Assembly (NCBI GenBank): GCA_027295975.1
Contig: JAPUJX010000041.1
Span: 1-7,967 of the forward strand
DNA length: 7,967 nucleotides
Reading direction: 5' to 3'
Origin: Gammaproteobacteria bacterium
GTDB taxonomy: Bacteria; Pseudomonadota; Gammaproteobacteria; Pseudomonadales; Azotimanducaceae
Within the stretch, counting starts at the first letter, position 1, and every line of letters starts with the position of its first letter. Below are positions 1 to 6,202 of the stretch, piece by piece. Both the position numbers and the translations under genes were made by a program. The notes beneath the pieces were generated by a model. It did no database searches. It was given only the letters and a program-made list of their open reading frames with translations, and was not told where the DNA came from.

Positions 1-735
1 TGCCACCCGCTGTCCCTCGATGCGACGAGGATCCCGGGCATTGGCAAGCTCGAAGAGGTGGTTGCCGAGGCTGCCCAGGGCGGCATGCAGCTTCTCGGGT
101 TGCGCCCGGGCAATATCTCCGATGGTCTGGTAACCCAGCGCATGCAACCGTGCCTGGGTTTTCGGACCGGCACCCCAGAGTCGCGCGACGGGTAGAGGCG
201 CCAACCAGCTTATGGCGTTCTCTATCGGGACGATGGTAAGACCATCCGGTTTCCGATAACCGCTCGCAACTTTGGAAACGTATTTGGTCTGGGACAACCC
301 AACGGACGCGGTCAGCCCGCCCGTGGCTTCCCTGATTGCCGACTTGATTTGTTCGCCCATGCGACGTGGCGGGCCGAATATGTGTTCGGATCCGGTCATG
401 TCGAGAAATGCTTCGTCGAGACTCAAGGGTTCCACATGGGGGGAGAAGTCTTCGAAGACCTTCATGATAATGGCGGAGAACTCCGTATACCGGTCGAAGC
501 GGGGTGGCACGACAACGGCGTCGGGGCAAAGACGCAGGGCGTTGACCATAGGCATGGCACTGCCGACGCCAAACGGACGGGCCTCGTAGCTGGCGGTGAG
601 CACTACGCCGCGTTTGCTGCGCGGACCTACGATCACCGGACGGCCTCGCAGCTTGGGATCGTCCAGTTGTTCGACGGATGCGTAAAATGCGTCCATGTCC
701 GCGTGGGCAACCACGCGCTCCCAGGAATCGGCCAC
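1..735 (-). CDS. dinB: DNA polymerase IV (Y-family, DinB), N-terminal 245 residues, cut by window edge
   Basis: Error-prone translesion polymerase of the Y family, made in the SOS response; it extends past damaged template bases. Reading the minus strand from a GTG at 733-735 gives 245 residues without a stop to the window edge, so roughly the last third (little-finger domain and clamp-binding tail) is outside; the family is usually about 350 residues. Seen: the palm motif DMDAFYASVE at residues 13-22, with D13 the first metal ligand and Y18 at the steric-gate position; YEARPFGVGSAMP at about 50-62; the SLDEAFLD motif at 105-112, with catalytic D107 and E108; and a helix-hairpin-helix-like stretch LWGAGPKTQARLHALG at about 186-201. 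An in-frame stop lies just upstream of the GTG, so the start is either this GTG (no clear Shine-Dalgarno) or the ATG at 694-696, which would leave D13 outside the protein. The segment GLSQTKYVSKVASGYRKPDG keeps the family pattern but is divergent. A LexA box lies 22 bases upstream of the GTG. Confidence 0.95.
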   Translation of the reverse strand, partial: MADSWERVVAHADMDAFYASVEQLDDPKLRGRPVIVGPRSKRGVVLTASYEARPFGVGSAMPMVNALRLCPDAVVVPPRFDRYTEFSAIIMKVFEDFSPHVEPLSLDEAFLDMTGSEHIFGPPRRMGEQIKSAIREATGGLTASVGLSQTKYVSKVASGYRKPDGLTIVPIENAISWLAPLPVARLWGAGPKTQARLHALGYQTIGDIARAQPEKLHAALGSLGNHLFELANARDPRRIEGQRVA

Positions 736-757
736 TGTTGGGTCACTGTCGGCTGGT

Positions 758-777
758 TACTGGATGAATATACAGTA
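758..777 (-). promoter_or_regulatory. LexA (SOS) operator upstream of dinB
   Basis: Read on the minus strand the site is TACTGTATATTCATCCAGTA. Compared with the E. coli-type consensus TACTGTATATATATACAGTA it matches 17 of 20 positions, with the left half perfect and both CTG/CAG cores intact. It overlaps the probable -10 of dinB, where LexA would block RNA polymerase. The adjacent DNA-damage polymerase makes the call strong. Whether the divergent oxidoreductase gene is also affected cannot be told from the sequence. Confidence 0.88.
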
Positions 778-794
778 ACAGGCAGCCAAAGCAA
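767..794 (-). promoter_or_regulatory. Candidate sigma70 promoter of dinB
   Basis: On the minus strand a weak -35 element TTGCTT (plus-strand 789-794) is followed after 16 bases by a good -10 element TATATT (plus-strand 767-772; 5 of 6 to TATAAT). The -10 lies inside the LexA box, the usual arrangement for SOS genes. The -35 matches only about half of the consensus, so this is a prediction supported mainly by position. Confidence 0.45.
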
Positions 795-837
795 ACGCGC
801 ACAGTTGCCCGCGTGTCCTAAACGTCCAAGATCCCCG

Positions 838-3800
838 ATGCTCGATGATTATCAATTAGTCGACCGCTACCGACGAACCAGCGGCCGGGTGTTCCTGACC
901 GGTACCCAGGCACTGGTGCGCCTCCCCATGCTGCAACGCCAGCTCGATCGTAGAAACAAGCTGAATACGGCCGGCTTCATCAGCGGCTACCGCGGCTCGC
1001 CCCTTGGTGGTTACGATCAGGCGCTGTGGGCGGCCCGGGAATTTCTCGACGCGCACCAGATCGAGTTCATGCCGGCAGTAAACGAAGAGCTTGCGGCTAC
1101 CGCAATCATGGGCACCCAGCAGGTGGAAGGTGACCCCGACAGCGTCGTTGATGGGGTGTTTTCAATCTGGTATGGCAAAGGCCCGGGTGTGGATCGTGCC
1201 GGTGATGCCATGAAACACGGTAATGCATATGGAAGCTCACCTCACGGTGGGGTGCTTGTCATAGCCGGAGACGATCACGGTTGCGTATCGTCGAGTATGT
1301 CACACCAGTCTGATGTCGCGTTCATGGCCTGGTTCATGCCCACCCTCAACCCGGCCAGTGTCCAGGAATATATCGAGTTTGGCTTATTCGGGTTTGCCCT
1401 GTCTCGTTTTGCCGGAGTCTGGGTCGGTTTCAAAGCGATATCGGAAACAGTGGAAAGTGCGGTGTCCGTCACCCTCGACGAATTGCCGGAGTTCCGGATT
1501 CCCATGGATTTTTCGGTTCCGGAAGCCGGGCTGCATTACCGCTGGCCGGATTTTCCGGGTCCTCAGGTGGAAGCACGTCTGGTGGAAAAGCTCGATGCGG
1601 TGCGTTCCTTCGCCCGTCTCAACAGAATCGACCGGCGTATCTACGACGTTCCAGGTGCCCGCCTGGGAATTATCACCACCGGAAAGGGGCACTTCGATCT
1701 CATGGAAGCGCTGGCGCTCCTTGGCGTTGACGAACAGCGCGCTCGCACGCTCGGCATCGACATATACAAGATCGGTATGGTGTGGCCGCTGGAAACGGCT
1801 GGCGCACGAGCGTTTCTGCGCGGGAAGAAGGAAGTGTTGGTCATCGAGGAGAAGCGGGGCATCATCGAAAGTGAATTGAAGGAGTCGCTTTACGATTTTC
1901 CGGGGGACAAACCGTATCGAATGGTGGGTAAATATGATGAGTCGGGCAACCCCCTCGTTCCCTGGACGGGAGAACTCAGTCCCGCTTTGCTGGCTCCCAT
2001 AGTTGCCGCCAGGATCACTCAGGAATTTCCCGACGTACATTTCACCGCGGAGCTTGATCGGCTTGCCGCCGGCGCTGTCGACACCACGGCGGTGGACCAG
2101 ATTCAGCGCCAGCCATATTTCTGCTCTGGCTGTCCCCACAACCGTTCGACGAAAGTACCCCGGGGCAGCAAGGCACTGGCGGGTATCGGCTGTCACTTCA
2201 TGGCTACCTGGATGAACCGGGAAACCGAGTCGCTCATTCAGATGGGCGGCGAAGGTGTGAACTGGGTTGGTAAATCGCGGTTCACGGGTAACAAACACAT
2301 CTTTCAGAATCTTGGTGAGGGCACCTACTTCCATTCGGGTTCCATGGCGATCCGCCAGGCCCTGGCCGCCGGTACCAACATTACCTACAAGATTCTTTTT
2401 AACGATGCGGTGGCGATGACGGGAGGACAGCCGGTGGATGGATCGCTCACGGTCCCCGACATCGCATTTCAGGTTCGCGCCGAGGGTGTAGCGCGCATCG
2501 CCGTGGTGAGCGACGATCCGGATAAATACCAACCCCAGGACTTTCCGGGCGCGACCAGCTTTCACGGCCGTGAAGATCTCGACGCGGTGCAGCGGGAGTT
2601 GCGGGACATTCCCGGGGTCACGGTGTTGATCTACGATCAGGCCTGTGCAACGGAACTCAGGCGCCGGCGTAAACGCGGCGAAGTAGCGGATCTCAAGAAA
2701 CGCATATTCATCAACCAGGCGGTTTGCGAAGGTTGCGGTGATTGCTCCGCACAATCCAACTGCTTATCCATATTTCCGGTCTACACCGAATTAGGACGCA
2801 AACGGAAAATCGATCAGTCGTCGTGTAACAAGGACTTTTCCTGTATTGATGGATTCTGCCCGAGTTTCGTTACGGTTGAAGGGGCCGAACTCCGGCGGCG
2901 CGAAGGTTCGCCAATCGACGATTTTTCCATGCGACTCGAAAACATTGGCGAACCAACCTTCGACCCCGTTGGCCGTTCCTATGATCTGCTTATTGCAGGT
3001 ATCGGCGGAACCGGGGTGACCACCGTTGGAGCGCTTGTTACGATGGCCGCACACCTGGAAGGGAAGGGCGCTTCGGTACTCGACTTCACGGGATTCGCCC
3101 AGAAGGGTGGTTCCGTGTTGAGTTATGTCCGGTTGTCGGAGACTCCGAAATCCCTGAATCAGGTGCGTATCGATCAAGGGATGGCCGATGCACTCATCGC
3201 CTGCGATGTCGTCGTCGCCACCGATGTACGGGCACTACAGGTTTTGCGCAGGGGACATACCCGGGTGATCGCCAACCGGACCGAGATTCCCACCGGGGAC
3301 ATGGTGCAGGATCGAGACGCCGACATTGCCCTGGAAAAGCGTATCGAAAGACTGGAGCAGTCGGTTGGCGAGGGTCGAGTTACCTCATTGAGCGCAAACG
3401 AACTCGTCGAATTTTTCATGGGTCACTCCATCTACGCCAACGTGCTGATTCTCGGGTTTGCCTGGCAGCAGGGTCTCATACCGCTGACCCTCGCCGCGCT
3501 CTCGAGGGCAATAGAGTTGAACGGCGTTTCCGTGGCGGAAAACAAACGAGCGTTCGCTCTCGGCCGTCTCGCTGCCGCGGATTCGTTGCCCGTGTATGAA
3601 CAGGCCGAGCCACGAACTGGAACCCTCGAAGAAACGATAGCGTATCGGGTGGCTCATCTTACCGACTATCAGAATGCCGAATATGCCGAGAGTTATCGGG
3701 GTGTGGTCGAACGGGTGCGCGCGGCGGAAGCAGTGCTCGATCGGGGAACGAAATTTACTGAAGCGGTCGCGAGGAATCTGTGCAAACTCATGGCGTACAA

Positions 3801-4254
3801 GGATGAGTACGAAGTGGCCAGACTGTTCACCGACGGGCGATTCGCTCGAGCGCTCGAAGACACCTTCGAGCCCGGTTTCAGGCTCACATTCCACATGGCC
3901 CCGCCGCTCATTTCCCGGGCGAAGGACGCTGATGGACGACCCCGGAAGACCCGGCTTGGGGGATGGATGATGCCGCTCATGAAGTTGCTTGCCAAAGCCA
4001 GGATCGTGCGGGGCCGCTGGTGGGACCCCCTCGGCCACACGGCAGAGCGAAGGGCGGAACGAGCGCTGGTGCGGGAGTACCTGCAGATGCTCGACGGACT
4101 TCTAAGCCGACTCGACGCGAAAAACCATAGTATTGCCGTCCAGCTTGCGTCGCTGCCAGACCGGATTCGTGGTTACGGACCCGTGAAGCAGCAGGCCATT
4201 GAGGAAACCGGACGCGAACGTGAGCGTCTGCTGACGACTTTGCGCATGGCTTGA
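838..4254 (+). CDS. Fused indolepyruvate (2-oxoacid):ferredoxin oxidoreductase, 1138 residues
   Basis: Cytoplasmic TPP- and Fe-S-dependent enzyme family that oxidatively decarboxylates aryl pyruvates such as indolepyruvate with CoA, giving an acyl-CoA and reduced ferredoxin. This is the single-chain proteobacterial form, combining IorA-like and IorB-like parts. Order seen: N-terminal domain with GYRGSPLGGYDQ at residues 50-61; CSGCPHNRST at 429-438 opening the TPP-binding domain, with LGEGTYFHSG at 492-501 and NDAVAMTGGQPV at 522-533; an Fe-S segment with C630, C633, C636, C642 and then C663, C669, C674 followed by proline; the gamma-type domain with GIGGTGVTT at 721-729; and a C-terminal DUF6537-like part with WWDPLGHTAERR at about 1061-1072. 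The open frame runs back to 349, but the family's N-terminus (RVFLTGTQALVRLPMLQ at 19-35) sits just after the ATG at 838, and the upstream frame overlaps dinB, so 838 is chosen although no clear Shine-Dalgarno precedes it. Real substrate preference cannot be read from sequence. Confidence 0.93.
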   Translation: MLDDYQLVDRYRRTSGRVFLTGTQALVRLPMLQRQLDRRNKLNTAGFISGYRGSPLGGYDQALWAAREFLDAHQIEFMPAVNEELAATAIMGTQQVEGDPDSVVDGVFSIWYGKGPGVDRAGDAMKHGNAYGSSPHGGVLVIAGDDHGCVSSSMSHQSDVAFMAWFMPTLNPASVQEYIEFGLFGFALSRFAGVWVGFKAISETVESAVSVTLDELPEFRIPMDFSVPEAGLHYRWPDFPGPQVEARLVEKLDAVRSFARLNRIDRRIYDVPGARLGIITTGKGHFDLMEALALLGVDEQRARTLGIDIYKIGMVWPLETAGARAFLRGKKEVLVIEEKRGIIESELKESLYDFPGDKPYRMVGKYDESGNPLVPWTGELSPALLAPIVAARITQEFPDVHFTAELDRLAAGAVDTTAVDQIQRQPYFCSGCPHNRSTKVPRGSKALAGIGCHFMATWMNRETESLIQMGGEGVNWVGKSRFTGNKHIFQNLGEGTYFHSGSMAIRQALAAGTNITYKILFNDAVAMTGGQPVDGSLTVPDIAFQVRAEGVARIAVVSDDPDKYQPQDFPGATSFHGREDLDAVQRELRDIPGVTVLIYDQACATELRRRRKRGEVADLKKRIFINQAVCEGCGDCSAQSNCLSIFPVYTELGRKRKIDQSSCNKDFSCIDGFCPSFVTVEGAELRRREGSPIDDFSMRLENIGEPTFDPVGRSYDLLIAGIGGTGVTTVGALVTMAAHLEGKGASVLDFTGFAQKGGSVLSYVRLSETPKSLNQVRIDQGMADALIACDVVVATDVRALQVLRRGHTRVIANRTEIPTGDMVQDRDADIALEKRIERLEQSVGEGRVTSLSANELVEFFMGHSIYANVLILGFAWQQGLIPLTLAALSRAIELNGVSVAENKRAFALGRLAAADSLPVYEQAEPRTGTLEETIAYRVAHLTDYQNAEYAESYRGVVERVRAAEAVLDRGTKFTEAVARNLCKLMAYKDEYEVARLFTDGRFARALEDTFEPGFRLTFHMAPPLISRAKDADGRPRKTRLGGWMMPLMKLLAKARIVRGRWWDPLGHTAERRAERALVREYLQMLDGLLSRLDAKNHSIAVQLASLPDRIRGYGPVKQQAIEETGRERERLLTTLRMA

Positions 4255-4257
4255 AGT

Positions 4258-5355
4258 TCAACTCGGGAGCAGCGGTTCCATGGGCTCGTGACGGGGACCG
4301 TGCTCGTCACATACGGCGTATTTCGACTCTTCGTCTGCGTAAAACGCCACCCCCGCATGTTCGCCGTTTTTTGTGAGAACGTAGAAGTTGACGTTGAATG
4401 CGGGGTTGCCGTCTTCTTTCAACAGCCGCGGTTCGATGGTATGGGACCTGATTCGCTCGAGTGCAGCCATACCCGCATCGCGTGGATTCATTCCCTGGCG
4501 GAGGAACTCGACAACGAGAAAAGACGCAAGGCTATAAATGTTCGCTTCGCCGCGACCGGTGGAACCGGCGGCACCCACGTCGTTGTCAACGTACAACCCG
4601 GCGCCCAGAATCGGCGAGTCCCCCACGCGCCCCGGGATTTTCCAGGCCAGGCCACTGGTGGTGGTGACCCCGCAAACGTCGCCGTTGGCGTTTACCCCGT
4701 TGCAGTTGATGGTGCCGTAATAGTGATTGGCATCAATTTTTCCTTCCGCGACCATCTCGAGCCCGACGCGTTGTCCTGCCTGGGCGCGTGAGGCCGGGTC
4801 GGGATAATGCCTGGGGTCGGTACGCCGCTTCCATTCCAGCCACAAAGCCCTGGAATGGTCGGTGTTGAGATCGTCTTCTATGGAAAAACCCATACTGCGA
4901 GCGAATTGTTGCGCGCCTTCGTCCACGAGGAGATGGTGATCGGTATTGTCCGCCACCGCCTGGGCCACCAGGGATGGGGTACGCACGCCCTTGAGGCAGG
5001 CCACCGCCCCGGCGCGTTTTTTCGGCCCGTGCATGCAGCAGGAATCGAGGGTGACGACACCGTTGGCATCGGGCAGGCCGCCGAAACCAACACTGGCGTC
5101 CTCCGGATCGAGTTCGACGATATTTACCCCGGCAATCAACCCGTCGAGTACGTCGGCTCCCCCGGTGATCAGCCGATAGGCCTGTTCGACGCAGGAAGTT
5201 GCACCACCATTGGTGCTCGTCAGACCATTAGCCGAGGAAATCACCACCGGTCGCGTGGCTGAACGTTTCATGGTTGCGGCCTGGGCAGTACTCGCGGCGA
5301 GGCCAGCGAAGGCGGTGGAGCCCAGAAAACGGCGGCGATTGATGGCTGAGGACAT
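4258..5355 (-). CDS. Exported N4-(beta-N-acetylglucosaminyl)-L-asparaginase (Ntn hydrolase), 365 residues
   Basis: Aspartylglucosaminidase-type Ntn hydrolase: the family cleaves the amide between asparagine and a sugar, or related asparaginyl/isoaspartyl amides, and matures by self-cleavage that exposes an N-terminal threonine. Seen: a twin-arginine signal with RRRFLG at residues 7-12, a hydrophobic stretch and a cleavage-like AQA at 24-26, so export through Tat to the periplasm is likely; the maturation region YYGTINCNG with the predicted nucleophile T215; TTTSGLAWKIPGRVGDSPI and GAGLYVDNDVGAAGSTGRGE just after it, the substrate-binding and glycine-rich signatures. Expected chains are alpha (about 27-214) and beta (215-365). 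An upstream in-frame ATG at 5454 would add 33 residues before the Tat motif; the start at 5355 is chosen because AAGGA lies 7 bases before it and the signal then starts properly. It converges with the oxidoreductase gene and diverges from the thiamine-binding gene. Confidence 0.92.
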   Translation of the reverse strand: MSSAINRRRFLGSTAFAGLAASTAQAATMKRSATRPVVISSANGLTSTNGGATSCVEQAYRLITGGADVLDGLIAGVNIVELDPEDASVGFGGLPDANGVVTLDSCCMHGPKKRAGAVACLKGVRTPSLVAQAVADNTDHHLLVDEGAQQFARSMGFSIEDDLNTDHSRALWLEWKRRTDPRHYPDPASRAQAGQRVGLEMVAEGKIDANHYYGTINCNGVNANGDVCGVTTTSGLAWKIPGRVGDSPILGAGLYVDNDVGAAGSTGRGEANIYSLASFLVVEFLRQGMNPRDAGMAALERIRSHTIEPRLLKEDGNPAFNVNFYVLTKNGEHAGVAFYADEESKYAVCDEHGPRHEPMEPLLPS

Positions 5356-5453
5356 TGCAGGATCCTTTTTCTGTTTGCATATCGAACATCCCATGGTACA
5401 TAGCGAAGACCCCGGGTTCCTGATGTTTTCCGGTTGAGAATTGAGGAGCAACA
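5356..5453. other. Divergent intergenic region between asparaginase and thiamine-binding gene
   Basis: These 98 bases must hold both leaders and at least one promoter pair. Apart from the two ribosome binding sites at its ends I found no promoter or operator with a convincing match, and no riboswitch-like fold (in particular no recognisable TPP riboswitch core, although the space is very short for one). Confidence 0.5.
5363..5367 (-). promoter_or_regulatory. Ribosome binding site that fixes the asparaginase start
   Basis: AAGGA on the minus strand lies 7 bases before the ATG at 5353-5355. It supports this start over the longer frame opening at 5454, whose upstream ATG would overlap the start codon of the divergent gene. 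Confidence 0.7.
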
Positions 5454-5762
5454 ATGAACGTCATCGTAGATCTTTGCGTCGTCCCCCTGGGCGTCGGAAC
5501 GTCGGTCAGCCGCGAAGTTGCGGAATGTCAGAAGGTGCTGAAGTCATACGGGCTCAGTCACGAAATGCATGCCTATGGCACCAACATCGAAGGAGATTGG
5601 GATACGGTTTTCAACGCGATCAAAACCTGCCACGAACGGATTCACGCCATGGGCGCGCCGCGGATCAGCACGACGATAAAATTGGGCACTCGAACCGATC
5701 GCGTGCAGACCATGGCCGAAAAGATCGCAAGCGTCGAGCAGAAGTTGGCGCAGGACGATTGA
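5454..5762 (+). CDS. MTH1187/UPF0045 (DUF77) family thiamine-binding protein, 102 residues
   Basis: Small cytoplasmic protein of the MTH1187/YqgV/UPF0045 family, a ferredoxin-like fold that forms oligomers; several members are annotated as thiamine-binding, but the cellular role is not settled. Seen: the N-terminal strand VIVDLCVVPLG at residues 3-13, the family block YGTNIEGDWDTVFNAI at 41-56, and the C-terminal block TTIKLGTRTDR at 73-83. Length is normal for the family and no signal peptide is present. GAGGAG at 5443-5448 lies 5 bases before the ATG, a strong ribosome binding site. The gene is followed 29 bases later by the tctC remnant on the same strand, so it looks like the first gene of what was a transporter operon; a link to uptake of thiamine or a precursor is inference only. 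It appears intact, unlike the genes downstream. Confidence 0.88.
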   Translation: MNVIVDLCVVPLGVGTSVSREVAECQKVLKSYGLSHEMHAYGTNIEGDWDTVFNAIKTCHERIHAMGAPRISTTIKLGTRTDRVQTMAEKIASVEQKLAQDD

Positions 5763-5777
5763 GCAGGTTCGCACAAA

Positions 5778-5785
5778 ATAAGGAG
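5778..5785 (+). promoter_or_regulatory. Ribosome binding site for the tctC remnant (GTG start)
   Basis: ATAAGGAG lies 6 bases before the GTG at 5792. The strong site supports GTG as the original start and shows that the 5' end of tctC and its translation signal are preserved even though the gene is broken downstream. Confidence 0.7.
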
Positions 5786-5791
5786 TGCTGA

Positions 5792-6198
5792 GTGAAAGGA
5801 ACAGTCACCAGGACGTTGATTTTCGCTCTATCACTGTTGGCGATGTCACAACATTCGCTGGCAATCGAAAGGATCCATTTCTTGATCGGGAATGATGCGG
5901 GTGGTGGTCAGGACACCACCGCGCGGTCGGTCGGTGATGCGCTATTGAGGTCCGGCCTGGTTAATCGTGTCTCATACGAGAACATGTCTAGCGGTGATGG
6001 CAGCAAGGCGATTGCGCATTTGATTGAAACTGCCGAACGGCAAACCAACACATTGATGTTAACTTCCTCGCCGATTGTTCTAAGATCGCTAAAAGGTATA
6101 TTCCCTCAGTCCTACAAAGATTTAAGTGGGCCACACTGACGCAGTTGTTTGACATCTATCTGGATGCAGGTGATTTGTACAGGTTAGTGGCGGGCTAG
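5792..6198 (+). pseudogene. tctC: Broken tctC: TTT-family periplasmic substrate-binding protein with a large internal deletion
   Basis: TctC/Bug proteins are periplasmic solute receptors of tripartite tricarboxylate transporters and are normally about 320 residues. The GTG-started frame gives a signal peptide (hydrophobic residues 8-18, cleavage likely after A24), then IERIHFLIGNDAGGGQDTTA and family-like text through SSPIVLRSLKGIFPQSYKDL (ending near residue 112), after which it stops at 6137-6139. A different frame from about 6124 to the TAG at 6196-6198 reads KWATLTQLFDIYLDAGDLYR plus four residues, which resembles the W...L...YL.GDEF segment near the C-terminus of this family. I infer a deletion of roughly 180-190 codons with a frame change near 6120-6126. 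The scrap also ends about 15-20 residues earlier than normal, so a second loss is likely. The N-terminal identification is solid; the C-terminal scrap is a weaker match. A 115-residue secreted fragment might still be made, but it lacks most of the ligand-binding domain. Confidence 0.82.
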
Positions 6199-6202
6199 CA
6201 TA

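Noticed and set aside
349..837. 163-codon upstream extension of the oxidoreductase frame
   Set aside because: It overlaps dinB on the other strand, crosses the SOS box, and the protein family begins just after the ATG at 838.
1384..2754. 456-codon open frame on the minus strand inside the oxidoreductase gene
   Set aside because: It lies fully antisense to strongly family-like sequence, its translation shows no recognisable motif, and long antisense frames are common in GC-rich genes.
3385..4038. 217-codon antisense open frame in the oxidoreductase C-terminal region
   Set aside because: Same reasoning: the plus-strand protein is clearly conserved here and the antisense translation has no domain-like features or ribosome binding site.
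4288..5262. Plus-strand open frames opposite the asparaginase gene
   Set aside because: They are shadows of a well-conserved minus-strand enzyme and have no motifs.
5356..5454. 33-residue N-terminal extension of the asparaginase
   Set aside because: It would put the Tat signal internally, and a good ribosome binding site precedes the shorter start.
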